Shown: positions 11,876-20,455, counted from the stretch's first letter. The stretch is DNA of 64,000 nt from Actinacidiphila acidipaludis (GCF_019890725.1 NZ_JAINZZ010000019.1:1-64000), one strand, 5' to 3'. Numbers and translations: made by a program. Notes: a model not told the origin generated them from the sequence alone.

Positions 11876-12354
11876 CCCGCGGGGGGCGGGTGTTCGGGGC
11901 GGCAACGGGTCACGGACGGCGCCGACGGTCGGCGGACGGTCGGCCGCAGTGGCTGGCCGGGCGGGGGCCTGCGGGCTGCGGTGGAGGGCGCAGGCGCCGA
12001 CCGCGCCCAGCCCGAGCGGCAGAGGCAGCCCCGGCGATGAGCGGTGCGGCCGGCGGTGGCGGCCGGCCGGTTCCTCCGCTCGTGGCGATCGGCCGGCACG
12101 ACCAGCATGAGCCGGCCAGTACGGCACGGGGCCATGGGGACGGTGCGAGCAGCCGAGCACACCATCCGGATCGCAGGCGCCGACCGAGACCAGCCCGAAC
12201 GGCAGCGCACGTTCCGCCCGGCGGTGACCCGTCGCATGAAGGCGCTCAGGCGTCGGGCGGCGCCAGGTCCACCGGGCCGAGCCGCAGGCCGAGTCGGGGG
12301 CCGGCCGGTCCCGCGCGCTCGTCACGCTGGGGACCGGCCTGCCGTCCCCTCGCG
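11876..12354. other. 479-bp gap between convergent genes, no convincing gene
   Basis: Separates the glycosyltransferase and the P1 peptidase gene, whose 3' ends face each other. All frames open here are Arg/Pro/Ala-rich with no ribosome site. The region holds a near-identical pair of 33-bp direct repeats (listed separately) and several GC palindromes. It may be a decayed gene or a convergent terminator region. Confidence 0.5.
11990..12205. repeat. Pair of 33-bp direct repeats, 183 bp apart
   Basis: Copies at 11990-12022 and 12173-12205 match at 30 of 33 positions (they begin GCAGGCGCCGACCG and end CGGCAG). The start-to-start distance is 183 bp, exactly 61 codons, and on the minus strand both would encode a segment ending in VGAC in the same frame. 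The sequence between them is not repeated. Confidence 0.85.
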
Positions 12355-13473
12355 TCAGCCGCCGTCCGGAGGGCTGACCTCGTAGACGTCCCGGTAGGAC
12401 GGGAAGGTGCCGCCGGGCCCCTCGACGGTGTCGGCGGTCAGCACCGCGTGCAGCACCGCTCGGGTGAGGACGTCGGCGCCCGCGGCGAGGATCTCGTTGA
12501 GCGCGCCGGCCGCGAGGTGCGTGCCGAACGCCGGGTCGGCGGGGGCGGGGCCGTCCGCGGGGAGCAGCGGGCGGGTCCCGGTGGCCAGGGCGAAGACGGT
12601 GTCGCCGTCGGACATCAGGTGCACCGGCCGCACCGCGCGCGCCAGCCCGTCGTGCGCGGTCCCGGCGAGCTTCTGCGCCTGTGCGCGGGTCAGCGCGGCA
12701 TCGGTCGCCACCACGGCCAGCGTGGTGTTGAACGGCCGTGCCTCCGCGGCAGCGGCCATCCGCTCGCGCGCCCGGGCGGTCACCTCGGCGGACCGGGGTG
12801 TGCCGTCCGTGCCGAACTCGGCGTCCCAGGCCGCCCGCGCACCCCACAGGGCGCCCGTGCCGGGGTCGACCACCGAGCCAGCCGCGTTCACCACGGCCAG
12901 CGCGGCCACCACGGTGCCGGACGGCAGCACCCAACTGGCCGTCCCGACACCGCCCTTGAGCCCGCCGGCCACCGCGCCGGTGCCGGCGCCCACGGAGCCC
13001 TGGGCGACCGGCGCGCCCTCGGCGGTCCGCGCCGCCGCCTCCACCGCGGCCCGTCCCATCGCCGCGTCGGGCCGCGCCTCCCACCGTCCGCCGCGGCCCA
13101 GGTCGAAGAGCGCGGCCGCAGGCACGACGGGCACGACCCGGCCGGGCGGCCCCACCCGGAAGCCGCGGCCCTGCTCCTCCAGCCAGGCCACGACGCCGGA
13201 GACCGCGTCCAGGCCGAAGGCGCTGCCACCGGTGAGCACCACCGCCTCGACCTGCTGCACCAGGTTGCGCGGGTCGAGCGCGTCGGTCTCGCGGGTGCCC
13301 GGGCCGCCGCCGCGCACGTCGACCGCGGTGACCGCCCCGCCCTCCGGAGCGAGCACCACGGTGACGCCGGTGAGCCAGCCGTCCCCGGTCCGCTGGGCAT
13401 GCCCGACCCGCAGGCCGGCGACGTCGGTCAGGGCGTTGCGGGTGCCCGGCCGGCCGGTGTCCTCGCCGTTCAC
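12355..13473 (-). CDS. P1 family peptidase (DmpA-like, S58)
   Basis: Member of the P1/S58 family of self-cleaving N-terminal-nucleophile aminopeptidases (L-aminopeptidase/D-esterase DmpA and relatives), 372 residues. It starts NALTDVAGLRVGHAQ, a family signature, followed by AVVLTGGSAFGLDAVSGVVAWLEE (given as GGSAFGLDAVSGV), SVGAGTGAVAGGLKGGVGTAS and PFNTTLAVVATDAALT, the region where the family cuts itself before the nucleophile. The end of the chain, AGADVLTRAVLHAVLTA, also fits. Substrate probably small peptides or peptide amides. No signal peptide. Confidence 0.92.
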   Translation of the reverse strand: MNGEDTGRPGTRNALTDVAGLRVGHAQRTGDGWLTGVTVVLAPEGGAVTAVDVRGGGPGTRETDALDPRNLVQQVEAVVLTGGSAFGLDAVSGVVAWLEEQGRGFRVGPPGRVVPVVPAAALFDLGRGGRWEARPDAAMGRAAVEAAARTAEGAPVAQGSVGAGTGAVAGGLKGGVGTASWVLPSGTVVAALAVVNAAGSVVDPGTGALWGARAAWDAEFGTDGTPRSAEVTARARERMAAAAEARPFNTTLAVVATDAALTRAQAQKLAGTAHDGLARAVRPVHLMSDGDTVFALATGTRPLLPADGPAPADPAFGTHLAAGALNEILAAGADVLTRAVLHAVLTADTVEGPGGTFPSYRDVYEVSPPDGG

Positions 13474-13688
13474 GTCGTCGTCCTCCGTCTCCAGCGGACA
13501 CGCGCGGCCCGCCGCCGTCGATCATGCCGCCCCGGGCGCCGTCCCGGGTCCCGCTTCCGCCGCGCGCCGCCGCGGCGCGGTGGGGCGTTCGCGCGGCCGC
13601 CGGCCCGGGCGGGTCCCCCGGAACCGTGGTACGCCGGGCGCGCGTGTTCCGGTCCAGGGGGACGGCCGGTTCGGGTCGAGGGGGGCTC

Positions 13689-14585
13689 ATGGGCGGATGG
13701 TTCACCCGGTGGCGGCGACGGAGGACGCGCGGACGGAGTCGCGGACTCCGCGAGTACCAGGGGCGCGGCGCGGTCTCCACGACCGGCCCGAAGCCGTGGG
13801 TGCGGAGGGGCGATCCCAGCGCCTGCCCGGTGCCGGACGGCACGCGGCAGTGGATCGAGGCGGGACTGGACCGGTACCTGCGGGAGTTCGGGGAGGAGGC
13901 GCTGCACGGCCGGATCGCCGTGCCGGGACCGGAGTTCGTTCCCCCGGGCTTCACGGCGACGCAGGAGCAGACCGAAGAGCTGGTCGCCCGGGTCGCCGCG
14001 GTGATGGGCGCGGATGCGGACGGCGTGACGGTGCACCTCTTCGAGAGCCCACCGGCCGAGCTGCGGCGACGGCACGGTGTCGGCCGCTACCGACGTGTCC
14101 TGGGCCGCACCCTGATCGAGCTCGACCGGCTGGAGGCCGCGCGTCCGGCGGTCTTCACCGCGATCATCGCCCACGAACTGGCGCACGCCCGGTTGCTCGG
14201 CGAGCGCCGCATGGCTCAAGGCCGGGCCGACGGCGAGAGGTTGACGGACCTGCTCACGGTCTTCCTCGGCATGGGTGTCTTCACCGCCAACGCGGCCAAC
14301 TCCTTTCCCCGTGCCGCGGAGGCACAGAGCTTCTCCGTCCTGCCCGTCGGCGACCTGACCGAGCGCATGCTCACCGGACTGGCCAACGAGCCGACGTCGC
14401 GGCTCGGCTACCTGACCGAGCCCGAGTTCGGCTACGCCCTGGCCTACTGGTCCTTCCTGCGCGGCGACCGGCGTCCGGCCTGGGCACGCCATGTGAACGG
14501 CGGCGTCCGCGACACGCTCACCCGCGGTCTGCGTCACCTGGCCGCACGCGGTGGCGCCCGCCCGCTGAACGGTCGCTTCCCGTAA
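13689..14585 (+). CDS. HExxH putative zinc-dependent protein of unknown family
   Basis: 298 residues starting MGGWFTRWRRRRTRGRSRG after a GAGGGGGG ribosome site; an in-frame start 165 bases upstream has no such site. The N-terminus is strongly basic. Residues 161-166 read AHELAH, the HExxH zinc motif, and GERLTDLLTVFLGMGVFTANAA follows about 17 residues later with Glu183 or Asp187 as candidate third ligand, the spacing of gluzincin-type metallopeptidases. VGRYRRVLGRTLIELDR before the motif suggests a beta-strand edge. No signal peptide or membrane helix is clear, although GMGVFTANAANSF is hydrophobic. I cannot name the family; a protease role is inferred from the motif alone. Confidence 0.75.
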   Translation: MGGWFTRWRRRRTRGRSRGLREYQGRGAVSTTGPKPWVRRGDPSACPVPDGTRQWIEAGLDRYLREFGEEALHGRIAVPGPEFVPPGFTATQEQTEELVARVAAVMGADADGVTVHLFESPPAELRRRHGVGRYRRVLGRTLIELDRLEAARPAVFTAIIAHELAHARLLGERRMAQGRADGERLTDLLTVFLGMGVFTANAANSFPRAAEAQSFSVLPVGDLTERMLTGLANEPTSRLGYLTEPEFGYALAYWSFLRGDRRPAWARHVNGGVRDTLTRGLRHLAARGGARPLNGRFP

Positions 14586-14635
14586 CGGGGTTCGCGGCGT
14601 TTCCCCCGCAACGGCGACGCGGCGGATCCCCGGGT

Positions 14636-15706
14636 TCACCCCCGGCTCCCGGCCGTGCGCGCCGCCGGGGCCGTCTCCGGCACGGTCAGCGACGCCCACT
14701 CCTCGTCCGGAACGGCGAGCAGCGCGGCGAGACGGCCGGGGGACGGGAGCGGGCCGTGGTCGGCGGGGACGCGGAGGGCGGCCGCCGCGGTGAGGTGTGC
14801 CAGGCGCAGCGCCCGGGGCAGCGGCTCTCCGCGGTGGAGGGCGGCGAGGAATCCTGCGGCGAACGCGTCCCCGGCGCCGACCGGTTCGACGACCTCGACC
14901 CGCGGCGCGGGCACGGCGCAGACGGCCGGGCCGTGGAACGCGGTGGCCGCGCGGGCCCCGTCCTTGACGACGAGCAGGCCCGGCCCGGGCAGCAGCGCGC
15001 GGACGTCCGCCGGCGTCCCGACACCGCTCCCCCACAGCGCCTGCGCTTCGTCCAGGCCGACGAAGACCACGTCGGCGCGGTCTGCCAGGTCGCGGAGGAC
15101 GGCCGGCGCCGAGCCGTCCGGCCACAGCGCGGTCCGGTGGTTGACGTCGAAGCTCACCGGTACCGGGCCGGCCAGCGCCTCCTCCAGCAGCCGACGGCAG
15201 CTCGGCGACAGCGCGGCGGTGATCCCGGTGAGGTGGAGGAGTACCGCGCCGTGCACGGCGGGGCCGGCGAGCAGCTCCGGTCCGAGGGCGGAGGCGGCCG
15301 AGCCGCGCCGGTAGTAGTGGACGCGGGTGCCGTCGGGTCCCGGGTCCTTCACCAGCAGGCCGGTCGGGCGGTCCGGGTCGGTGCGTACGCCGGTCACATC
15401 GACCCCGCGCCCGCCCACCTCGGCCAGCACCCGCGTGCCGAACGGGTCGGCGCCGACCGCGGACACCCAGCGCACCGGCACGCCGTGGTCCGCGAGGTAC
15501 ATCGCCACGTTCGACTCCGCCCCGGCGACGGCGAGCCCGAGCCCCGCCGCGACGGCCAGCGGGCCGACCGGGTCCGGCACGAGCGCCGCCATGGTCTCCC
15601 CCACGCACACGACCGGGCCGGGCCCGAGGGGCACCAGCGGCGGGACGGCTGATCCGGAGTGCTGCGGCGGAGGAGGGAGGGTCGCGGCGGGCGGGGTGGA
15701 GGACAT
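14636..15706 (-). CDS. PfkB-family 2-keto-3-deoxy-sugar-acid kinase
   Basis: Ribokinase/PfkB-fold kinase of 356 residues. It opens PVVCVGETMAALVP and contains AVAGAESNVAMYLADHGV (substrate-binding loop) and VVEPVGAGDAFAAGF, with catalytic Asp280 in GAGD. It resembles 2-keto-3-deoxygluconate kinase (KdgK). Because it follows galactonate dehydratase and a KDPG-type aldolase on the same strand, I infer that it phosphorylates 2-keto-3-deoxygalactonate; it is not of the E. coli DgoK fold. The start is uncertain: the chosen ATG lacks a good ribosome site and the frame stays open upstream through a 27-bp repeat that would encode an Ala/Pro-rich extension. Confidence 0.83.
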   Translation of the reverse strand: MSSTPPAATLPPPPQHSGSAVPPLVPLGPGPVVCVGETMAALVPDPVGPLAVAAGLGLAVAGAESNVAMYLADHGVPVRWVSAVGADPFGTRVLAEVGGRGVDVTGVRTDPDRPTGLLVKDPGPDGTRVHYYRRGSAASALGPELLAGPAVHGAVLLHLTGITAALSPSCRRLLEEALAGPVPVSFDVNHRTALWPDGSAPAVLRDLADRADVVFVGLDEAQALWGSGVGTPADVRALLPGPGLLVVKDGARAATAFHGPAVCAVPAPRVEVVEPVGAGDAFAAGFLAALHRGEPLPRALRLAHLTAAAALRVPADHGPLPSPGRLAALLAVPDEEWASLTVPETAPAARTAGSRG

Positions 15707-15748
15707 GGCGCGGCTTTCGGGTCGGGCGGGCGGGACGGATGGCGGCGC

Positions 15749-15855
15749 GGGTGCGGTCGGGCCCACCGCGATGGTCGGTGCTGCACGGCCCACGGCTGCG
15801 GTCGGTGCCGCGTCGCCCACGGCAGCGGTCGGTGCTGTCTCGCCCAGCCTTCCGG
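15749..15855. repeat. 27-bp tandem repeat, about four diverged copies
   Basis: Units at 15749-15775, 15776-15802, 15803-15829 and a partial at 15830-15855, sharing a CGGTG...GCCCACGG pattern. They lie in the 256-bp gap between the aldolase and kinase genes. The unit is nine codons, and in the kinase frame on the minus strand it reads as PTAAVG-type repeats, so it may be a coding remnant or an alternative N-terminus of the kinase. Confidence 0.8.
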
Positions 15856-15962
15856 CGGACGGCGGCACGTCGTGCTGCGGCGAGCGGCGTCCGCGCCGCA
15901 CGGCGGAGTTCAGCGAACGAACCCGGAGGGCACGGAGGCGCGTGGCGGGCGGCAGTCGGTGA

Positions 15963-16607
15963 TCAGGGGTGGGCCACCGGGTCCGCCGGGCGCACGGCGG
16001 CCAGGAAGTCCCCGGCCCGCGCGCGGAGTTCGGGGATGCCGCCACCGTCCGCGGCGTCGCCCAGCAGCGGGCTGCCCACGCCGACCGCGATCGCACCGGC
16101 GGCGAGGTACTCACGGGCGGCGGCGGCGTCCACACCGCCGACCGGCACGAACGGCAGCCCGGGGAAAGGCCCGTGCAGCGCCCGCAGATAACCGGGGCCG
16201 CCGGCCTGCCGGGCCGGGAAGATCTTGAACGCCTCGACGCCCAGCGCCCGAGCGGCCACGACCTCGGTGGGCGTCATCACACCGCCGAGCACGGGCAGTC
16301 CCAACTGCCGGGCGGCGACAACCCCTTCGCCGAGCGCGGGGGTGACGGCGAAGGCGGCGCCGGCCCGGTGGGCGGCCTGGGCGTCCTCGTCGGTCAGCAC
16401 GGTCCCGGCGCCGAGCAAGGCGTCCGGGCCGAGCGCGGCCCGGGCCTGCGCTATGACGTCGAGTGCGTCACGTCCGCTGAGCGACACCTCCACGAGCGGC
16501 ACGCCCTCCTCCACGAGGGCGAGCACGGAGCGCAGGGCCGCGTCGGGGTCGGCGCCGCGCACGATGGCGACCAGGCGGTGGGTGCGCAGCGCGGTCAACA
16601 GGTCCAC
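15963..16607 (-). CDS. KDPG/KDPGal aldolase
   Basis: Class I aldolase of the Eda/DgoA family, 214 residues. It splits a 2-keto-3-deoxy-6-phospho-sugar acid into pyruvate and glyceraldehyde-3-phosphate. Catalytic residues are visible: Glu40 in PLVEVSL and the Schiff-base Lys128 in VEAFKIFPA, with GAGTVLT, AVTPAL and PVGGV in the expected order. In this operon the substrate is most likely 2-keto-3-deoxy-6-phosphogalactonate made by galactonate dehydratase plus the downstream kinase, although sequence alone does not separate the gluco from the galacto form. Confidence 0.92.
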   Translation of the reverse strand: MDLLTALRTHRLVAIVRGADPDAALRSVLALVEEGVPLVEVSLSGRDALDVIAQARAALGPDALLGAGTVLTDEDAQAAHRAGAAFAVTPALGEGVVAARQLGLPVLGGVMTPTEVVAARALGVEAFKIFPARQAGGPGYLRALHGPFPGLPFVPVGGVDAAAAREYLAAGAIAVGVGSPLLGDAADGGGIPELRARAGDFLAAVRPADPVAHP

Positions 16608-16761
16608 GTGCGGGGTCCTCTCTGGTTGGGCGATGTGTCCGGACGCCGAAGTGACGGGCGGCGGACGGGTTCTGCGAGGGCGGATGAGCAGGACGAAATG
16701 GCCGTCCCAACTGACGGCCGGTCAGGAATGGATCTGCGTACGGTTCGCCGAAGCACGCCGT

Positions 16762-17583
16762 TCACGGTGTCGTGGCGGCGGTGACGGTGAGCCGCCAGAC
16801 CGCTTCGCCGGACGCCGGAACGTGGGCGGCGTCCCCCTCCCCCGCCGCGGCCAGGTCGAACACCCTGCCGAGCATGGGCTCGACGCCGATGGACCGGTAG
16901 GGAGCCTCCTCGGGGAAGCCGCGGAGGTTGCGCCACAGGGCCACCGACACCGGTTGCCCCTCAGCTTCCAGCGTGAACCGGAGTCGGTCCGGGCCGTCGT
17001 GGACGGTGGCCTGCCCGGCGTCGACCACGGCGCCGAGGGCCGTGCCGTCGTCCGGGCCCAGCCGGTCGAGGGCGGTGTCCCCGGCTCGCGGCCAGGCGAA
17101 CGGTGTCCACGCCGCGCCGCCGTCCGGGTAGAGGCGTCCCGCGCTGCCGCCGGGCAGCGCGACCCGGCCCTGCGGGGACACCTCGAGCAGGGCGTGCGCG
17201 GCCCACACGAACCGGTAGCCCGGTGCGGCGGACAGCCGGTAGTCCGCGATCACGGCGCCGTCGGCCGCCCGGCCGGTGAGGGTGCGGGTGAGCCGGAAGC
17301 CGGGGCACTCCACGGTGTGCGTGACGGGCCCGGCCGGCGCCTCGGGGCCGCCGGGTGCCCAGGCGCGGGACCATGCGTCGCCGTGGTCGGGCAGGCCGCG
17401 GACGGTGGGCACGCACTCCTCCAGGCCGCCCGCGTCGGCGAACGGGTCGCCGGGGACCGCGCCGGCCCGGCGCGGTTCCGCCCGGTGCCACAGCCATTCG
17501 CGGCCGCCGGCGCGCAGTGAGGTCCAACGCCCGCCGTGGCGGGGGTCGGTGCCGACGCTCACCGGGACCGAGGTGCTCACCAT
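16762..17583 (-). CDS. Galactose-mutarotase-like protein
   Basis: 273-residue protein starting MVSTSVPVSVGTDPRHGGRW; its ATG overlaps the end of galactonate dehydratase (ATGGTGA), so translation is probably coupled. Features such as WTSLRAGGREWLWHR, VECPGFRLTRTLTG, YRLSAAPGYRFVWAAHALLEV and VALWRNLRGFPEEAPYRSIGVEPMLGR (given as YRSIGVEPMLG) match the beta-sandwich aldose-1-epimerase-like superfamily, where the late Glu is often the base. It may interconvert galactose anomers for the dehydrogenase or act on galactonolactone; the function is inferred from fold and context. Confidence 0.72.
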   Translation of the reverse strand: MVSTSVPVSVGTDPRHGGRWTSLRAGGREWLWHRAEPRRAGAVPGDPFADAGGLEECVPTVRGLPDHGDAWSRAWAPGGPEAPAGPVTHTVECPGFRLTRTLTGRAADGAVIADYRLSAAPGYRFVWAAHALLEVSPQGRVALPGGSAGRLYPDGGAAWTPFAWPRAGDTALDRLGPDDGTALGAVVDAGQATVHDGPDRLRFTLEAEGQPVSVALWRNLRGFPEEAPYRSIGVEPMLGRVFDLAAAGEGDAAHVPASGEAVWRLTVTAATTP

Positions 17584-18722
17584 TCCGCGAACGACCCGTC
17601 GTCGTGGCGCCATACGGGGTTGCGCCAGCGGTGCCCGGCACGGTCGGCGGCGCGGACGGCGGCCTCGTCGACGGTGACGCCGAGGCCGGGGCGGTCGGTG
17701 CGGTGCGCGTGGCCGTCGACGAACCGGAAGGGCTCGGTGTCGACGACGTACGACAGCAGGTCGGCGTCCTTGTTGTAGTGGATGCCGAGGCTCTGTTCCT
17801 GGATCAGGAAGTTCGGCGTGCAGAAGGCGACTTGGAGGCTGGCGGCGAGCGATATGGGACCGAGCGGGCAGTGCGGGGCCAACTGGACGCCGAAGGTGTC
17901 GGCGAGCGAGGCGATCCGGGTGACCTCGGTGATGCCGCCGGCGTGGGACAGGTCGGGCTGTGCCACGGCGATGCCCGCGGTGAGCGCCGGCAGGAACTCG
18001 GCCCGCCCGTAGAGCCGTTCGCCGGTGGCCAGGGGTATCGGCGTCGAGGCGGCGAGGGCGGCGAGCTGGTGCCCGTGCTCGGGCAGCAGCGGTTCCTCGA
18101 CGAACAGCGGGTGCAGCGCGGCGATCTCGCTCAGGACGCGGCGGGCACCGGCCGGGCTGAAGCGGCCGTGGAAGTCCACCGCCACATCGCGTTCGGCGCC
18201 CAGCACCTCACGCGCGGTGGCGATGCGCTCCACTGCGGCGGCCGTGCCGGCCGGTGTGGTGAGCGGGTCGGTGCGCCCGGCGCCGTTCATCTTCACGGCG
18301 GTGAAGCCGGCGTCGATCTGGGCGGCGATCTCCTCGGCGAGACGGGACGGCTCGTCGCCGCCGACCCAGGCGTAGACGCGGACGGAGTCCCGGACCGGGC
18401 CGCCGAGCAGCGCGTGCACGGGCGCGCCGTACGCCTGGCCCGCGATGTCCCACAGGGCGTGGTCGAGGCCGGACACGGCGCTGGAGAGGATCGGGCCGCC
18501 GCGGTAGAAGCCGCCCTTGCTGAGGACCTGCCAGTGGTCCTGGATGCGCAGCGGGTCCTGGCCGACGAGGTACTCGGCGAGGACGTCGACGGCGGCGCGG
18601 ACGACCTCGGCGCGGCCCTCGACGACCGGTTCGCCCCAGCCGACCAGGCCGTCGTCGGTCTCCACGCGGCAGAACAGCCAGCGCGGCGCGACCAGGAAGG
18701 TCTCGATGCGGACGATCTTCAC
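17577..18722 (-). CDS. dgoD: D-galactonate dehydratase
   Basis: Enolase-superfamily enzyme (mandelate racemase subgroup) converting D-galactonate to 2-keto-3-deoxygalactonate. 381 residues, the length of E. coli DgoD, and co-linear with it throughout. Metal ligands fall at Asp183 (VDFHGR), Glu209 (VEEP) and Glu235 (TGERLYGR), and the catalytic histidines at His185 and about His284 (APHCPLGPI). Other matching blocks are GFYRGGPILSSAVSGLDHALWD (given as FYRGGPIL), QPDLSHAGGITE, QEQSLGIHYNK and the ending WRHDDGSFAEW. Start is GTG, overlapping the stop of the GntR gene (GTGA). Confidence 0.94.
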   Translation of the reverse strand: MKIVRIETFLVAPRWLFCRVETDDGLVGWGEPVVEGRAEVVRAAVDVLAEYLVGQDPLRIQDHWQVLSKGGFYRGGPILSSAVSGLDHALWDIAGQAYGAPVHALLGGPVRDSVRVYAWVGGDEPSRLAEEIAAQIDAGFTAVKMNGAGRTDPLTTPAGTAAAVERIATAREVLGAERDVAVDFHGRFSPAGARRVLSEIAALHPLFVEEPLLPEHGHQLAALAASTPIPLATGERLYGRAEFLPALTAGIAVAQPDLSHAGGITEVTRIASLADTFGVQLAPHCPLGPISLAASLQVAFCTPNFLIQEQSLGIHYNKDADLLSYVVDTEPFRFVDGHAHRTDRPGLGVTVDEAAVRAADRAGHRWRNPVWRHDDGSFAEW

Positions 18723-19573
18723 AGGGTGTCCTCCCGGCTGGGTGTGCCGCCGCCGTCCCCGGCTGCGTCGGCGGCGGCTGCGTCGGCCTCGTGGGCGGCC
18801 GCCGCGTCGTCGTCGGCCGGGACGGACCGGGCGGGCCCCCCGGCGCCGGCCCGTTCGCCGTCGCCGGAGCCGTGCACCAGGTCCAGGTCGCGCACGGCCT
18901 GTTCGAGCAGGGCGCGCATGGCCGCCTCGGCGGCGTCCGGGTCCTGGTCGCGGACGGCGGCGAGCACCGCGCTGTGACTGGGCACGGGGTCCTCGCCGTG
19001 CGGCGAGGAGTGCACGATCTCGTCGCGGTGGGCGAGCCCGGACTCGATGACCATCTCCATGCGTTCCAGCAGTTCGTTGTGGGTGGCGGCGAGCAGCGCG
19101 CGGTGGAACGCGAGGTCGGCCTGGACCGCGTGCGCGGCGCCGAGGTCGTGCTGCCCCATCGCGGCGAGCGCGTCGTCCAGTGCGGCCAGGTCGGCGTCGC
19201 TGCGGCGGACCGCCGCGAGCCGGACGGCGGCGGGCTCGACGATGCCGCGGACCTCGCCGAGGTTGCGGAGCAGGGCCAGGTCGGTGCCGGTGGTGGTGCC
19301 GCCGGCGAACTGCCAGCGCAGGACGTCGGCGTCCAGCAGGTTCCAGTCGGCGCGCGGCCGCACGAAGGTGCCGCGCTTCTGGCGGGCGTCGACCATGCCC
19401 TTGGCGGCGAGGACCTTCAGCGACTCGCGCAGTGCGGTCAGGCTCACGTCCAGCTCGCTCTGCAGGGCCGGCAGGTCGAGTGTCGCCCCCTCCGGGATCT
19501 CACCGCTGAGCACCCGGCGCGCGAGGGTCTCCACGGTCTGGCCGTGCACCCCGCGGCGCGCGTATGGGGTCAT
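18719..19573 (-). CDS. FadR-type GntR regulator, probable operon repressor
   Basis: Transcription factor of 284 residues with an N-terminal winged helix (GQTVETLARRVLSGEIPEGATL, SELDVSLTALRESLKVLAAKGMV given in parts, KRGTFVRP) and a C-terminal FCD ligand domain with the metal-site pattern D...H...H (VQADLAFHRALLAATHN, SHSAVLAAVRDQD). The tail beyond residue 240 is Ala/Asp-rich and unrelated to the family. E. coli DgoR, the galactonate sensor, belongs to this subfamily, and this gene overlaps dgoD by four bases, so it probably senses galactonate or a related acid. AAAGG precedes the ATG. Confidence 0.88.
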   Translation of the reverse strand: MTPYARRGVHGQTVETLARRVLSGEIPEGATLDLPALQSELDVSLTALRESLKVLAAKGMVDARQKRGTFVRPRADWNLLDADVLRWQFAGGTTTGTDLALLRNLGEVRGIVEPAAVRLAAVRRSDADLAALDDALAAMGQHDLGAAHAVQADLAFHRALLAATHNELLERMEMVIESGLAHRDEIVHSSPHGEDPVPSHSAVLAAVRDQDPDAAEAAMRALLEQAVRDLDLVHGSGDGERAGAGGPARSVPADDDAAAAHEADAAAADAAGDGGGTPSREDTL

Positions 19574-19619
19574 GTCGTTCTGCCTTTCTGCAGGTCGTGT
19601 CGGGTCGGGGTACGGCGGG

Positions 19620-20387
19620 TCAGGCGGAGGACTTCACGACGCTCCAGCCGCCGTCCACGACGAGGCTCGATCCGGTGATGTACGAGGCTTCGTCGGCCGC
19701 CAGGAAGGCGATCGCGGCGGCCACCTCCTGCGGGGTGCCGAACCGCCCCGCGGCGGTCTCGGCGACGCTCGCCGCCCGGTCCTCCTCCGGCACCCGGTCC
19801 CAGGCGGCGGTGAGGATCGGTCCCGGCACCACCGCGTTGACCCGCACCCGTGGTCCGTACTCGACCGCGAGCTGCCCGCACAGGGACAGCAGCGCGCCCT
19901 TGGAGGCGGCGTACGCGGGGTGGCCGGGCAGTCCGCGGTGGGCGTGCACCGACGAGGTGAGCACGACCGCGCCGCCGTGCTCGCCCAGGTCGGGCAGGAG
20001 CGTGGTGAAGCCGAGGAAGCTGCCTGTGAGGTTGACGGCGAGCTGCCGTTCCCAGGAGGCCAGCGACAGCAGGTGGGCGGCCCGGACGTCGACGGTGAAC
20101 GCGTTGCTCACCAGCACTCCGACCGGGCCGAGGGCGCGGGCGTGTTCGGCGACGCTCTCCCAGTCCTGCGGCGAGGCGACGTCGGCGGCCACGAATCGGG
20201 CCTGACCACCCCGGGCGCGGATGCCGTCGGCGACCGCCTCGCCGGCGTCCGCCGCGACGTCGGCGAGCACGACGGCCGCGCCCTCCGCCGCGAGCCGCTC
20301 GGCGGTGGCCGCGCCGATCCCGGAGGAGGCGCCGGTGACGACGGCGACCCGCCCGGTGAAGCGGGCGGCGGGTGCGGGTGCGTTCAT
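19620..20387 (-). CDS. SDR-family oxidoreductase, probable galactose dehydrogenase
   Basis: Classical short-chain dehydrogenase of 255 residues with cofactor motif TGASSGIG, the catalytic Ser/Tyr/Lys set in LTSSVHAH and YAASKGALL, and the closing ITGSSLVVDGGWSV. In this operon it would supply the first oxidation of galactose to galactonolactone, a role held by SDR enzymes in some bacteria; substrate is inferred from neighbours. Two starts are possible: the chosen ATG with GAGGAG 12 bases upstream, or an ATG at 20459 overlapping the alpha-galactosidase stop (ATGA), which would add 24 residues. Confidence 0.85.
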   Translation of the reverse strand: MNAPAPAARFTGRVAVVTGASSGIGAATAERLAAEGAAVVLADVAADAGEAVADGIRARGGQARFVAADVASPQDWESVAEHARALGPVGVLVSNAFTVDVRAAHLLSLASWERQLAVNLTGSFLGFTTLLPDLGEHGGAVVLTSSVHAHRGLPGHPAYAASKGALLSLCGQLAVEYGPRVRVNAVVPGPILTAAWDRVPEEDRAASVAETAAGRFGTPQEVAAAIAFLAADEASYITGSSLVVDGGWSVVKSSA

Positions 20388-20455
20388 GGGACGGGTCGAC
20401 TCCTCGGGGTGCGGTCTTGCCGGCGACTCTAGTGAGACGGGCTGCGGGGACGTGG

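Noticed and set aside
10321..14004. Frames of about 1200 codons on both strands across the glycosyltransferase and P1 peptidase genes
   Set aside because: They run through two convergent real genes in the wrong frame, are Arg/Pro/Ala/Gly-rich and lack starts with ribosome sites.
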